A stretch of DNA of 51,279 bases from a virus, in the IMG/VR virus record IMGVR_UViG_3300046520_000328, positions 1-51,279 of that record; one strand, given 5' to 3'. Each line of letters opens with the position of its first letter. Positions within the stretch are counted from its first letter, which is position 1. This document shows positions 24,221-33,541 of this stretch, one piece after another. The notes below the pieces were generated by a model. It searched no databases. It was not told the origin of the DNA and saw only the letters and a program-made list of their open reading frames with translations. Both the position numbers and the translations under genes were made by a program.

Positions 24221-26060
24221 TGTGAATTCCCAGTTTTTCGCCATCCTCACGAACGTGGGCATGGCCAAGCAGGCGAACGCCGATGCGCTCGGCATTCCCT
24301 GGAAGATCACCGAAATGGGCGTGGGCGATGCCAACAACACCGACCCGATCCCCAATGCCTCGCAAACCACACTGATCAACGAATGGCGGCGCCGGCCGCT
24401 GAATCAGCTCAAGATCGACCCAATCAACCCGGCGGTGCTGATCGCCGAGCAGATTATCCCGGCGGATGAGGGCGGCAAGTGGATTCGCGAAATCGGCCTG
24501 TACGACGCGGATGGGGATCTGGTGGCGGTGGCCAACTGCGCGCCGAGCTTCAAGCCGATCCTGTCGCAGGGCTCGGGCCGCACGCAGATTGTGCGGATGA
24601 ACTTCATCGTCACCAGCACCGGCAACATCACGCTCAAGATCGATCCGGCAATTGTGCTGGCCTCGCGGGTCTACGTCGACGCGGCCATTCTGGAAGTGCT
24701 GCCGAAGAACAAGACGCCCGGTGAATGGACCCGGGTCAAGACCAATGATCGCGGGATTGTGGTATCGGGCGACAACCCCAGCACGCTGGCCGGGATGGGG
24801 ATCACGGATAGCTATACCAAGGCCCAAATTGAGGCGATGATCGCGCAGGCCTCGGCCTTGCCGGTCGGGGCCACGGTGGCGTTTCCATTGGACAAGGTCG
24901 CTCCCGGGTTTCTTGAGCTGGACGGCAGCGTCAAGAGCATTGCGGCCTATCCGGATCTGGCGACGTTCCTGGGGACTGCGTTCAACAAGGGCGATGAGGG
25001 TGCGGGCAACTTCCGATTGCCGGAATCGCGCGGCGAGTTCCTGCGTGGCTGGGACCATGGGCGCCGGGTTGATGCGGGCCGGGCGGTCGGTAGCTATCAA
25101 GCCGGTACAAAGGTGCAAGGGGATGACGGTGTAGGCCCCACGGTGCAAGGCATTGGCAACGTCGAGCAAATCGACGCTGATCCCGCACCTGGGTTCGCTG
25201 GAGGTTCCATCAATTACACCAGTACGGGCATTCAGTCAGGTTTCTTCGCTGAACCCTATTGGAAGACAGTGCGCCCCCGAAACTTGGCGGTGATGTGGTG
25301 CATCAAGGCCTGGAACGCGCCGATCAATCAGGGAAACATTGATATCGCCGCTTTGGCCGCCAAAGTCGACACCATGTCGGGCCGGCTGGTGCGGCACACG
25401 CGTTATATCAACGTCGGCGGCGTTTTAAAGGCGTCGATTGATGGCGGTCCGTACATCAACGTCAGCTCCACCTTCACCAAGCACCCGCTATCTAAGCGCG
25501 CGCGTCGTCGGGTGCAGGGCGGTGGCGGCAAGGGCGGCAATGCGGCTTCGACAGCTGCGGGTCAAGTGGCGGCGGGCTGTGGCGGCGGAGGCGGTGGCTG
25601 GGCCGAAGACGAATCATCGATCGAGGATATCGACGGAATGATTGTGGCCGTAGGGGCGGGTGGCGAAACCGGTATTCCGGCCGGCACCACTTCTTTCGGT
25701 ACCGACCTTTCGGCCACCGGTGGCGGCCAAGGCTCAGACGGCGCTAACGCAACGCCGTCAGGAATTTCTACCGGTATCGCTCTCGGCGGTGTAGGGATTG
25801 GCGGGGATAGCAATGGACAGGGTGGCCAAGGTGGCTATGGGATCTACGGGTCAACGCCGCAACAAGGTTATGGCGGTTCTTCTCTATATGGCGCGGGCGG
25901 TGTCGCTCAAGGGGGGGCGCCAACGACCGGCACAGCTGGATTCGATGCGAACAGTTTCGGCGCGGGTGGTGGTGGAGCGGCTAACGGCGCCTCGGTACCG
26001 GCAGTCAAGCTCGGCGGTAAGGGCAAAACAGGTGTGGCAGAAGTTTGGGAGTGGACTTGA
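24213..26060 (+). CDS. Tail fibre protein with collar domain and Gly-rich tip
   Basis: A 615-residue host-recognition fibre. The N-terminal 160 residues follow the P2 gpH attachment domain (QFFAILTNVGMAKQANADAL). Residues 205-285 contain a collar-type segment (ATVAFPLDKVAPGFLELDGS, FRLPESRGEFLRGWDHG). From about residue 420 the protein becomes extremely Gly-rich (GCGGGGGGW, GGQGGYGIYG, SFGAGGGGAANG), resembling polyglycine adhesin tips such as those of T-even gp38 proteins. This tip probably sets host range. The chaperone gene overlaps the stop. Confidence 0.88.
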   Translation: MIDVNSQFFAILTNVGMAKQANADALGIPWKITEMGVGDANNTDPIPNASQTTLINEWRRRPLNQLKIDPINPAVLIAEQIIPADEGGKWIREIGLYDADGDLVAVANCAPSFKPILSQGSGRTQIVRMNFIVTSTGNITLKIDPAIVLASRVYVDAAILEVLPKNKTPGEWTRVKTNDRGIVVSGDNPSTLAGMGITDSYTKAQIEAMIAQASALPVGATVAFPLDKVAPGFLELDGSVKSIAAYPDLATFLGTAFNKGDEGAGNFRLPESRGEFLRGWDHGRRVDAGRAVGSYQAGTKVQGDDGVGPTVQGIGNVEQIDADPAPGFAGGSINYTSTGIQSGFFAEPYWKTVRPRNLAVMWCIKAWNAPINQGNIDIAALAAKVDTMSGRLVRHTRYINVGGVLKASIDGGPYINVSSTFTKHPLSKRARRRVQGGGGKGGNAASTAAGQVAAGCGGGGGGWAEDESSIEDIDGMIVAVGAGGETGIPAGTTSFGTDLSATGGGQGSDGANATPSGISTGIALGGVGIGGDSNGQGGQGGYGIYGSTPQQGYGGSSLYGAGGVAQGGAPTTGTAGFDANSFGAGGGGAANGASVPAVKLGGKGKTGVAEVWEWT

Positions 26061-26632
26061 TGAAGTGTTACGCGCGAGTTGATAACGAGGTGGTCGTCGA
26101 GTTTTACCAAACGGATGGCGACATTACCAAAGTTCATCATCCCTCCTTGATTTGGGTTTGCGTTGATGGCCTAGACCCAATGCTGGATGTTGGCTGGAAG
26201 GCCAATCAGACAGATGCGGGGTGGGAGTTCGCACCGCCGAGTTTGCCGGTGTCGACGCCTGAGCAACTGGCCGCCTTGGTCGCGTCCGAGCGATTTATGC
26301 GGGAGGCTACCGGCGTCGCCGTCGAGGGCTTTGTTGTCGAGTCGACGCGGGATAGTCAGGCGCTGATCGCCAGCACCGGGCTCTCTGCAATTCTTGACCC
26401 CGAATATCGTTGCAACTTCAAAACGGCCGAGGGTTTCGTCGAGATTGGCGCAGTGCAGATCATCGCCATCGCCAAGGCGGTGCGGGCGCACGTACAGGCC
26501 TGCTTTGATCGCGAGCTGGCGTTGCTGCAAGCGATCAAGGCCGGCAAGTACCGCGCCGAGATGCTGGACGAGGGTTGGCCGAATTCATTGCCGCCACCCG
26601 AGCCCGAGTCGGCCCCCGCAGAACTCCAATAA
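26060..26632 (+). CDS. Tail fibre assembly chaperone (DUF4376-like)
   Basis: A 190-residue protein starting KCYARVDNEVVVEFYQTDGD. The C-terminal half (YRCNFKTAEGFVEIGAVQII, then AIAKAVRAHVQACFDRELAL) matches the DUF4376 domain found in fibre assembly proteins. It should help trimerise or cap the fibre encoded just upstream, overlapping it in TGATG. The start at 26060 is chosen for that overlap. Two terminators follow. Confidence 0.8.
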   Translation: MKCYARVDNEVVVEFYQTDGDITKVHHPSLIWVCVDGLDPMLDVGWKANQTDAGWEFAPPSLPVSTPEQLAALVASERFMREATGVAVEGFVVESTRDSQALIASTGLSAILDPEYRCNFKTAEGFVEIGAVQIIAIAKAVRAHVQACFDRELALLQAIKAGKYRAEMLDEGWPNSLPPPEPESAPAELQ

Positions 26633-26713
26633 ACGCCCCGCACTGACGGGGCGTTTTCTTTTCCGTTACGCGTAACACGAACACCCTCACAGCCTCGCTT
26701 ATGCGGGGCTTTC
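26632..26713 (+). terminator. Tandem terminators after the fibre chaperone
   Basis: First hairpin AACGCCCCG/CGGGGCGTT (26632-26655) ends in TTTTCTTTT. Second hairpin AGCCTCGC/GCGGGGCT (26691-26708) ends in TTTCTCGTTT. They separate the fibre block from the sheath operon. Confidence 0.8.
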
Positions 26714-26733
26714 TCGTTTCTGGAGATTGCCTT

Positions 26734-27900
26734 ATGAGTTTCTTTCACGGCGTTACGACCACGCTGCTCGACACCGGGGCGCGGACCATCTCGCTGCCGT
26801 CATCGTCGATCATCGGTCTGTGCGACACCTTCACCCCGGGCCTCCTCGGCGGCGGTACGGCCAAGGCCGGCGAGCTGAAGCTGATCACCTCCGAGCGCGA
26901 AGCCATCGCGGCGTTCGGCGCGGGCTCGGCCATCGCCAAGGCGGCGGCCGCGATTTACGTGCGGGCCAAGGCGGTGATCGTGGCCATCGGCGTGCCCAAG
27001 TTGGACGACCCTGCGTTGCAAACCTCGGCGATCATCGGCGGCGTCCTGGCCTCAGGACAGCGTACTGGCTTGCAGGCACTGCTCGACGGCAAGAGCCTGT
27101 TCAATGCTCAGCCGCGACTGCTGATTGCACCGGCTCATTCGGCGACCCAGGCTGTGGCCACGGCGATGGATGCCCTGGCGCAAAAACTGCGGGCCATCGG
27201 CATCATCGACGGGCCATGCACCACCGACGAGGCCGCCATGGCCTACGCCGACAACTTCGGCAGCCGCAACCTGTTCATGGTCGACCCGGGCGTGCAGTTC
27301 TGGGATACCGGCGAAAGCAAGACGGTTGATGCGCCGGGATCGGCATGGACCGCCGGCCTGTTCGCCTGGACGGATGCCACCTACGGCTTCTGGGCCTCGC
27401 CATCGAACAAAGAGTTCACCGGCATCACCGGCACCACCCGTGCTGTCGAGTACCTGGACGGCGATGAGACCTGCCGGGCCAACCTGCTCAACAACGCCAA
27501 CATCGCAACGATCATTCGCGACGATGGCTTCCGCCTGTGGGGCAACCGTACGTTGTCGAGCGATCCGAAGTGGGCGTTCGTCACCCGCGTGCGCACGCTG
27601 TTCATCCTCATGGACGCGGTGCAGGCCGGGCACAAATGGGCGGTCGACCGCTCGATCACCAAGACCTACGTCAAGGACGTCACCGACGGTCTGCAGGCGT
27701 TCATGCGTGACCTGAAAAATCAGGGCGCGCTGATCAACTTCGAGGTGTACGCAGACCAGGAGCTGAACACGGCCAGCCAGATCGAGCAGGGCAAGGTGTA
27801 CTGGCGGATCCGCTTCACCGACGTGCCGCCGGCCGAGAACCCGAATTTCCTCTTCGAAGTCACCAACCAATGGATGACCGAAGTGCTTGAAGCTGCCTAA
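26734..27900 (+). CDS. Contractile tail sheath (P2 gpFI)
   Basis: A 388-residue sheath protein: FFHGVTTTLLDTGARTISLP at the start, SSSIIGLCDTFTPG, then ALVFNAQPRLLIAPAH-like central segments (actual KSLFNAQPRLLIAPAHS) and the C-terminal domain with RIRFTDVPPAENPNFLFEVT. It forms the contracting outer tube and establishes the phage as a myovirus. GGAGA precedes ATG 26734. Confidence 0.93.
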   Translation: MSFFHGVTTTLLDTGARTISLPSSSIIGLCDTFTPGLLGGGTAKAGELKLITSEREAIAAFGAGSAIAKAAAAIYVRAKAVIVAIGVPKLDDPALQTSAIIGGVLASGQRTGLQALLDGKSLFNAQPRLLIAPAHSATQAVATAMDALAQKLRAIGIIDGPCTTDEAAMAYADNFGSRNLFMVDPGVQFWDTGESKTVDAPGSAWTAGLFAWTDATYGFWASPSNKEFTGITGTTRAVEYLDGDETCRANLLNNANIATIIRDDGFRLWGNRTLSSDPKWAFVTRVRTLFILMDAVQAGHKWAVDRSITKTYVKDVTDGLQAFMRDLKNQGALINFEVYADQELNTASQIEQGKVYWRIRFTDVPPAENPNFLFEVTNQWMTEVLEAA

Positions 27901-27912
27901 GGAGGCCACCTG

Positions 27913-28416
27913 ATGATTCCTGAAGTTCTGTCCAACTGCGCCGGGTTTATCGACGGCGTGAGTTTTGCCGGCGAGATGCCGAGCCTGACCCTGCCCAAGG
28001 TCGTGCTGAAAATGGACACCTATCGTGGCGGTGGCATGGCCGGCGAGATCGAGATCCCGACCGGCGTGGAAAAACTCGAAGCCGGATTCACCACCAACGG
28101 GGTGCGTCGCGAGGCGCTGAAATGGTTCGGTCTGTCTGACCGCACCGCCTGTAACGCCGTGTTCCGAGGCTCGTTCAAGGGCCTCAAGGGCAAGGTCACC
28201 CCGGTGATCGTCACCATGCGCGGTGGACTGAAAGAGGTCGACATGGGCGACTGGAAGGCCGGTGAAAAGGCCGAGAGCAAACACAACATGGCGCTGACCT
28301 ATTACAAACTCGAAGTCGACGGTCGATTGATCTACGAGATCGACATGGTCGGCATGGTGCTGGTGATCGACGGCGTCGACGTACTGGCAGATGAACGTTC
28401 GGCCTTGGGCCTTTAA
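27913..28416 (+). CDS. Tail tube (P2 gpFII)
   Basis: A 167-residue major tube protein: IPEVLSNCAGFIDGVSFAGE, then KVVLKMDTYRGGGMAGEIEI and YYKLEVDGRLIYEIDMVGM. It forms the inner tube pushed through the envelope. AAGGAGG lies just upstream. It is paired with the sheath gene, as in P2. Confidence 0.93.
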   Translation: MIPEVLSNCAGFIDGVSFAGEMPSLTLPKVVLKMDTYRGGGMAGEIEIPTGVEKLEAGFTTNGVRREALKWFGLSDRTACNAVFRGSFKGLKGKVTPVIVTMRGGLKEVDMGDWKAGEKAESKHNMALTYYKLEVDGRLIYEIDMVGMVLVIDGVDVLADERSALGL

Positions 28417-28427
28417 GGAAATACGCG

Positions 28428-28742
28428 ATGAAACAAGACATTCAACCGACCACCGAAACGGCCCTGCCCAAATGGCTGCAACTCTCCGACGATGGTTTTC
28501 GCATCACCCTCAAGTACCCGACCGAACTGTCCGGTGTGAAAGTTGACACCCTGATGATGCGCGCACCATGCGTGCGTGATGTGCGGGCGGCACAGGCGGC
28601 GTCCAACGGCGATGCCGAGCAGCGTGAAATGTCGCTGTTTGCCTCGCTGACCCAGACCCCTGAAGCGGATCTGATGGGGCTGAAGATGGTCGACTACCTG
28701 CGCCTGCAGGCCGGCTACTTTCGCCTGGTCACGGACGAGTAA
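28428..28742 (+). CDS. Tail assembly chaperone (gpE-like)
   Basis: A 104-residue protein (KQDIQPTTETALPKWLQLSD, then FASLTQTPEADLMGLKMVDY) in the gpE position between tube and tape measure. In P2 and many other phages this gene is read into an overlapping downstream frame to make a longer E+E' chaperone. An open frame continues past its stop (28684-28860). Confidence 0.8.
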   Translation: MKQDIQPTTETALPKWLQLSDDGFRITLKYPTELSGVKVDTLMMRAPCVRDVRAAQAASNGDAEQREMSLFASLTQTPEADLMGLKMVDYLRLQAGYFRLVTDE

Positions 28743-28758
28743 ATGCGACGGAACCACG

Positions 28759-28860
28759 TTGAAGATCCTGGCCAAACGCATGGCCAGGGAGACCGGGTTC
28801 TCCGCGGCTGAGATCACGGCCATGCCCTTCAACGAACTGGTGTGGTGGCTCTCCGATTGA
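28759..28860 (+). CDS. E' extension of the tail assembly chaperone (frameshift product)
   Basis: The frame +1 (equivalently -2) to the E gene stays open from 28684 to the TGA at 28858. It encodes LKILAKRMARETGFSAAEIT and a C-terminal NELVWWLSD, the pattern of small gpE'-type polypeptides. No ATG with a ribosome site serves it, and TTG 28759 is given only as a conservative left boundary. It is probably expressed by ribosomal frameshift near the end of E, but the slip site is not identified. Confidence 0.55.
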   Translation: MKILAKRMARETGFSAAEITAMPFNELVWWLSD

Positions 28861-28898
28861 GCCACCGCTCAACCCTTTCCGACGCATAAGGCCCGCAC

Positions 28899-31337
28899 AT
28901 GGCGAAGAACCTCGCGCTCGGCTTTGTCATTGGCGGCGCCGTCGACCCGACGGTAGGCAAAGCGTTCAAGGACGTCGAAAGCAAGATCAAACACCTGGAC
29001 TCGGTGGGCAGCAAAGCCCGGGTCCTGCAGAACACCATCGGCGACACCATGCGTCTGCGCGAAGAATGGCGCAAGGCGCACACGACCGGTGCCGCCGGTG
29101 CGGACAAGCTGCTGGCCAAGTATGAAAAGAACCTCGAACTGCTGAAGAAACAAGGCGTCGAGGTGGGTCGGCTGAACAAGGCCTACGCCACGATGGGCCG
29201 TGTGGCGGCCGGTGCCGAATTGAAAGCAATGGGGCACCGGCAGATCGAAGAGGGCCGGTCCGGCCTGAAAAGCACCCTCGGTCAGGCCGGGGCGCTGACC
29301 GCCGCAGCAGCCATCCCGACCAAGGTCAGTGCGGATTACGGCGCGATCATCCGCGACATTGCGATCAAGGCCAACATTGCCAACTCGCCGGAAGAAGCGC
29401 AGCTGTCCAAGACCGTGATCGACACGTCGCGCGATACGGGCATGGCGCGCAATCAGGTGGCCGAGGTGGTCAATGCGCTGGTCGGCGCCGGCATGGAGCT
29501 GGACAAGGCGCTGGCCTACGCGCCGACGGCGGCCAAGTTTGCCGTGGGGCAGGGATCGGAGGGCACTGAAACGGCCAGGATGATCAACGCCCTGGGTCAG
29601 AACGCCAAGATCACTGACCCCAAGGTGATGGAGAAGGCGCTGGAAGCCATTGCCTATCAGGGCCAGGCGGGCAGCTTCGAAGCGGTCGACATGGCCCGAT
29701 GGTTTCCCGAACTGCTGGCCGGCATGGGCAAGCTGGGCATTACCGGCATGGACTCGGTGACGCAGCTGGGCGCCATGCTGCAGGTGCAGATGAAGACGGC
29801 CGGCGGTTCGGACGAGGCGGCCAACAACCTCAAGAACTGGATGGAAAAAATCGGTTCCGGCGAGACGGTCGACGCGTACAAGAAGGCCGGTATCGATTAC
29901 AAGGGTTCGATGCAGACCGGTTTGCAGAATGGCAAATCCACGCTGGAATCCAGTTTTGCTCTGGCCCAGAAGTACATCGAAGCGACCGATCCCAAGCGGG
30001 CCGCCGAGATGGCCAAGGCCACGGCAGCGATCAGCAAAGAGGCCGATCCCGAGAAAGCCAAAGCCATGATGAAGTCTCTGGAAGAGGCTTTGCGTACCGG
30101 CGACCTGTTCGCCGACATGCAGGTCAAGGCGGCTCTGACCGCGTACATGCAGAACAAGGATCTGTATAACCAGCTGAAAAAAGACTCGGCCGACGCCACC
30201 GGGATCCTCGACAAGAACCTGGCCGAACGCCGGCAGACATCTGCACAAAAATGGTCCGAGATGGCCCAGTCCATGGACGACGCCATGCGCAGCATCGGCG
30301 ATGCGTTGCGGCCGGTCACCGACGCCGTGGCCGACGGGATCAACAACGTCAGCCGCAAGCTGTCGGGGCTAGCCGACGAGTTTCCACGGGTCACGCTCGG
30401 CATCGGCACCGCAGTGGCCGGTCTGATCGCGCTCAGGGGCGTGGCCAATGCCTACAAGCTGGGCAAAGGACTGATGAACCTCGGGCGCGGCACCCTGATG
30501 GGCAACCCGAACATCCCGCAAAAGGTGATCGTCACCAATCTGCCGGGTGCAGGGGGCGGACTGGATGCCGGCGACCTCGGTGGCGGCGAAGGCAAGAAGG
30601 GCAAAGGTGGTAAGGGCGGCGCAGGTGGTAGTCGCGGTGCCAAAATCGGTGCCGGCATGAAAGGCCCGGCCGCGCTGGCGGTGGTCGATGCCGGTTTCAA
30701 AGCCTGGGACACCTACCAGAATGCCGAGACTCAGGATGAAAAGGCCGAAGGTTACGGCGAGGCAGCGGGCGGCCTGGCCGGCACCTTGGCCGGTGCGGCT
30801 GCCGGTGCGGCCATCGGCACGGCGGTGCCGATCATCGGCAACATCGTCGGCGGCTTGATCGGTGGTTACCTCGGTTACATGGGCGGCGATGCGGCCGGCG
30901 GTTTTCTGGGCAAGAAACTGTTCGGTACCGATGAGTCATTGAAGCGGGTGCCGGATGCCGGCCCGCTGATGATGGCCAGCGCCGGGCAGAACCTGCCGCC
31001 TGTGATGGGCGACATTGCAAAGTCATTCGAACCGAAGCCAGCCTCTGGCCCGTTGGCACCTTCAGCAATGGGCGATGTGGCTCGATCCCTTGCTGCGCCT
31101 GCCAGTGTGCCAGTTCCACCGGCGCTGCTGGCGGCGCCAATCCCGGCAACCCGATCCGAAACACCGAAGGTCGAACAGCGGGTCGAGATCTCGGCGCCGC
31201 TGCACATCATCGTGCAGGGCGATGCCAAGGATCCGGCGCAGATGGCGCGTGAGCTGCAGCCCTTCATTGCACAGCAAATGCAGCAGGCCACGCAGCAGCT
31301 GCAGAACCGCAAACTCTACGACGAACCGCATGTGTAA
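28899..31337 (+). CDS. Tail tape measure protein
   Basis: An 812-residue protein that sets tail length and is ejected ahead of the DNA. The N-terminal third is coiled-coil-like (DVESKIKHLDSVGSKARVLQ). The TMP core around LNAL-type motifs (VAEVVNALVGAGMELDKALA, ARWFPELLAGMGKLG) is followed by hydrophobic Gly/Ala-rich segments near residues 625-680 (GTLAGAAAGAAIGTAVPIIG). The C-terminus is Gln-rich. The usual order is kept: chaperone before, gpU after. Confidence 0.92.
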   Translation: MAKNLALGFVIGGAVDPTVGKAFKDVESKIKHLDSVGSKARVLQNTIGDTMRLREEWRKAHTTGAAGADKLLAKYEKNLELLKKQGVEVGRLNKAYATMGRVAAGAELKAMGHRQIEEGRSGLKSTLGQAGALTAAAAIPTKVSADYGAIIRDIAIKANIANSPEEAQLSKTVIDTSRDTGMARNQVAEVVNALVGAGMELDKALAYAPTAAKFAVGQGSEGTETARMINALGQNAKITDPKVMEKALEAIAYQGQAGSFEAVDMARWFPELLAGMGKLGITGMDSVTQLGAMLQVQMKTAGGSDEAANNLKNWMEKIGSGETVDAYKKAGIDYKGSMQTGLQNGKSTLESSFALAQKYIEATDPKRAAEMAKATAAISKEADPEKAKAMMKSLEEALRTGDLFADMQVKAALTAYMQNKDLYNQLKKDSADATGILDKNLAERRQTSAQKWSEMAQSMDDAMRSIGDALRPVTDAVADGINNVSRKLSGLADEFPRVTLGIGTAVAGLIALRGVANAYKLGKGLMNLGRGTLMGNPNIPQKVIVTNLPGAGGGLDAGDLGGGEGKKGKGGKGGAGGSRGAKIGAGMKGPAALAVVDAGFKAWDTYQNAETQDEKAEGYGEAAGGLAGTLAGAAAGAAIGTAVPIIGNIVGGLIGGYLGYMGGDAAGGFLGKKLFGTDESLKRVPDAGPLMMASAGQNLPPVMGDIAKSFEPKPASGPLAPSAMGDVARSLAAPASVPVPPALLAAPIPATRSETPKVEQRVEISAPLHIIVQGDAKDPAQMARELQPFIAQQMQQATQQLQNRKLYDEPHV

Positions 31338-31346
31338 GGAGGACTG

Positions 31347-32192
31347 ATGGCCTACATGGAGCAACTGCAGTCAGGCCTCAAGCAACTGGCGGCGGCAGGG
31401 GAGACCGGCCGGCGCAGCCTTGACGGCATGATGGGGCCGGTCAACGGCGCCATCAGCGAGATCAGCGGGGCGGCCTCGGAGCTGGAGGGTATTCCGATTG
31501 TCGGTCCAGCGATTGGGGAAAAACTGCAGCGCGTGATGCGCGGGGTGAATGCCGCGCAGGCCAAGGTGGGTCAAGTGGTCGCCACCTACAACAAAGCCAC
31601 GCGTGCCATGTCGCAGATCGATGAGCGCATGGACCAACTCAAGGAACAGGCCGCCCGAGCATCGACCGCGATCAACAAGATCGCCGGCAAGGTCAGCCCA
31701 TCACTGGGAAACATATTGCCGACCGGATCACTGGCGGGTGACGCGACACCGGTGCCAGAAGCGGTGAAGCCGTTCCCGCACCTGCTGATCGTGCAGCCGC
31801 TGGATCCCAAGGCGATCCCGTATTACTTCAACCTGGACACCGCCGCCTTCGACGAACTGCGGCGCTCGACGGAATACCGCTGGGCCTCGCAGGAACGCCT
31901 GACCCGGCGGCCGGCGCAACAGGCGGTGGGTATCGGTGAGGAAAAGATAACCCTCAAAGGGGCGATTTTTCCCGGCTTTAAAGGCGGCATCAAACAACTG
32001 GATACGCTGCGCAGTCTCGGCGCCCAGCTCCTGCCCCTGACCCTGACCACCGGCTATGGCGACGTGCTCGGCACTTGGTGTCTGAAGAACGTCGAAGAAG
32101 AACAGAGCGCGCTGCTGCAGGGCGGAATCCCGCGCAAGCAGGCGTTTACCTTGGAGTTTGTGCGTTATGGCGATGACCTGCAGAACGTCTGA
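31347..32192 (+). CDS. Tail protein U-like with N-terminal extension
   Basis: A 281-residue protein. The C-terminal 140 residues match P2 gpU (DTAAFDELRRSTEYRWASQE, then EKITLKGAIFPGFKGGIKQL and LGTWCLKNVEEEQSALL), a tail-completion/terminator component. The first 130 residues are helical with heptads (RVMRGVNAAQAKVGQVVATY), an extension that the P2 protein lacks. AAGGAGG precedes the ATG. Confidence 0.85.
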   Translation: MAYMEQLQSGLKQLAAAGETGRRSLDGMMGPVNGAISEISGAASELEGIPIVGPAIGEKLQRVMRGVNAAQAKVGQVVATYNKATRAMSQIDERMDQLKEQAARASTAINKIAGKVSPSLGNILPTGSLAGDATPVPEAVKPFPHLLIVQPLDPKAIPYYFNLDTAAFDELRRSTEYRWASQERLTRRPAQQAVGIGEEKITLKGAIFPGFKGGIKQLDTLRSLGAQLLPLTLTTGYGDVLGTWCLKNVEEEQSALLQGGIPRKQAFTLEFVRYGDDLQNV

Positions 32193-32373
32193 CGGGGATC
32201 TGCTCGACACCCTGTGTTATCACGCTTATGGACATCTTGCGGGCACCGTTGAGGCGGTGCTGGATGCCAATCAGGGCCTGGCCGACGAGCCGCAACCCTA
32301 TCGTGCCGGCATCGTGATCGAGCTGCCGGATCTGCCTCAGCCAACGGAAGACGGTATAGCGCTGTGGAATTGA
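32173..32373 (+). CDS. Tail protein X (LysM-like)
   Basis: A 66-residue protein: MTCRTSDGDLLDTLCYHAYG, then VEAVLDANQGLADEP and AGIVIELPDL. This is the small LysM-type gpX of P2-like tails, thought to sit near the spike and gpD. ATG 32173 is preferred because the family begins two residues before the xRTxxGD motif. It overlaps gpU. Confidence 0.88.
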   Translation: MTCRTSDGDLLDTLCYHAYGHLAGTVEAVLDANQGLADEPQPYRAGIVIELPDLPQPTEDGIALWN

Positions 32374-32428
32374 TGAACTATAGTCACCCGTAGTTTTCGT
32401 TGCTCCTTCAGCTTCATCCCCTTCAAAG

Positions 32429-32451
32429 CCCGCCTGTGCGGGTTTTTTTTT
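32429..32451 (+). terminator. Intrinsic terminator between X and D
   Basis: CCCGC/GCGGG with a 4-nt loop followed by nine T. The D gene begins 11 bp later, so part of the transcription must read through or restart. Confidence 0.85.
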
Positions 32452-32461
32452 GGAACAAAAA

Positions 32462-33511
32462 ATGACTCCGACCTTTCGCATCGTTGCCGACGGTGCCGAT
32501 ATCACCCTGCGGATCAATGATCGCCTGCTGCAGCTCAAGACCACCGACAAACCTGGTATGGAGTCCGACGAGTTTGAGCTGCGCATCGACGACCGCGACG
32601 GCGCGGTGGTGCTACCTCCACGCGGGGCCAGCATCGAGATCTTCCTCGGCTATGCAGAAACCAAACTGACCCGCATCGGCCGTTACGTCGTCGATGAGAT
32701 CGAGCTGTCCGGCCCGCCGGATGTGCTGGTGATCACCGGCAAGGCCAGCGACATGCGCGGCAGCGGCAAGACCACCCGCAGCGGCAGTTGGGAAAACGTA
32801 CCGCTGTCGCGGATCGTCGCCGACGTCGCCGCCCGCAATGGCTGGCAGGCGGTCTGCCCGGTGCAGACCAAAGTGCCGCGTGCCGATCAGCTCAACGAGT
32901 CGGACTTCAACTTCATCACCCGCCTGGCCAAACAGTACGACTGCACGGCCAAGGTCGCCGACGGCAAGCTGCTGGTGATGCCACGGCAAGCAGGGCAGAG
33001 CGCCTCGGGCAGGGCGTTTGGAGTGGTGACAATTCAGCGGCGGGACGTCAGCCGCTTCCAGTTCCGGCTCGGCGACCGCAACACGCACAAGGCGGTGTTG
33101 GCCAAGCACCAGGACAAGAAGACCGGCAAGCTCGCTGTGGTCACCCTGGACAACGACGAATCGCCGGACGGCCTGCCACCGGTGCACACCGACCGCCACA
33201 TCTACCCGAACAAGTCTGCTGCTGAAGCGGCGGCCCAAGCCCGCCTCACCGCCTTCAACCGCTCCACGGCCGGCGTCCGGCTGGAGATGGAAGGGCGCAC
33301 CGATCTGTTCGCCGAACGAACGATCAACGCCCAGGGCTTCAAGGTCGGACTCGACGGCGAGTACCTGGTCGACTCGGTGGAGCAGGTATTCACCCAGGCC
33401 GGCTGGAGCACAACGGTCGAGTGCAACGGTGGCAAGCAGGGCAAGGCGAAAGCCAAAGGCAAGAAGAAAAAACCGGTGAAAGAGCTGAAGGTCGTCCAGC
33501 TCAAGCAGTAG
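32462..33511 (+). CDS. Late control D / tail hub protein
   Basis: A 349-residue P2 gpD-family protein (TPTFRIVADGADITLRINDR, then IEIFLGYAETKLTRIGRYVV and LNESDFNFITRLAKQYDCTA). Structurally it is the gp27-like hub below the tube, into which the spike fits. The C-terminus is a Lys-rich tail (GKAKAKGKKKKPVKELK). ATG 32462 is chosen over an upstream TTG inside the terminator T-tract. Confidence 0.92.
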   Translation: MTPTFRIVADGADITLRINDRLLQLKTTDKPGMESDEFELRIDDRDGAVVLPPRGASIEIFLGYAETKLTRIGRYVVDEIELSGPPDVLVITGKASDMRGSGKTTRSGSWENVPLSRIVADVAARNGWQAVCPVQTKVPRADQLNESDFNFITRLAKQYDCTAKVADGKLLVMPRQAGQSASGRAFGVVTIQRRDVSRFQFRLGDRNTHKAVLAKHQDKKTGKLAVVTLDNDESPDGLPPVHTDRHIYPNKSAAEAAAQARLTAFNRSTAGVRLEMEGRTDLFAERTINAQGFKVGLDGEYLVDSVEQVFTQAGWSTTVECNGGKQGKAKAKGKKKKPVKELKVVQLKQ

Positions 33512-33541
33512 CGCCGCGTTCCCACAACCCAGGAGAAATCC

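Noticed and set aside
27052-28284. 410-codon minus-strand ORF opposite sheath and tube genes
   Set aside because: Shadow frame; the plus-strand sheath and tube proteins are unmistakable.
28869-30248. 459-codon minus-strand ORF opposite the tape measure gene
   Set aside because: Shadow frame with low-complexity His/Leu-rich content; the plus strand encodes the tape measure protein.
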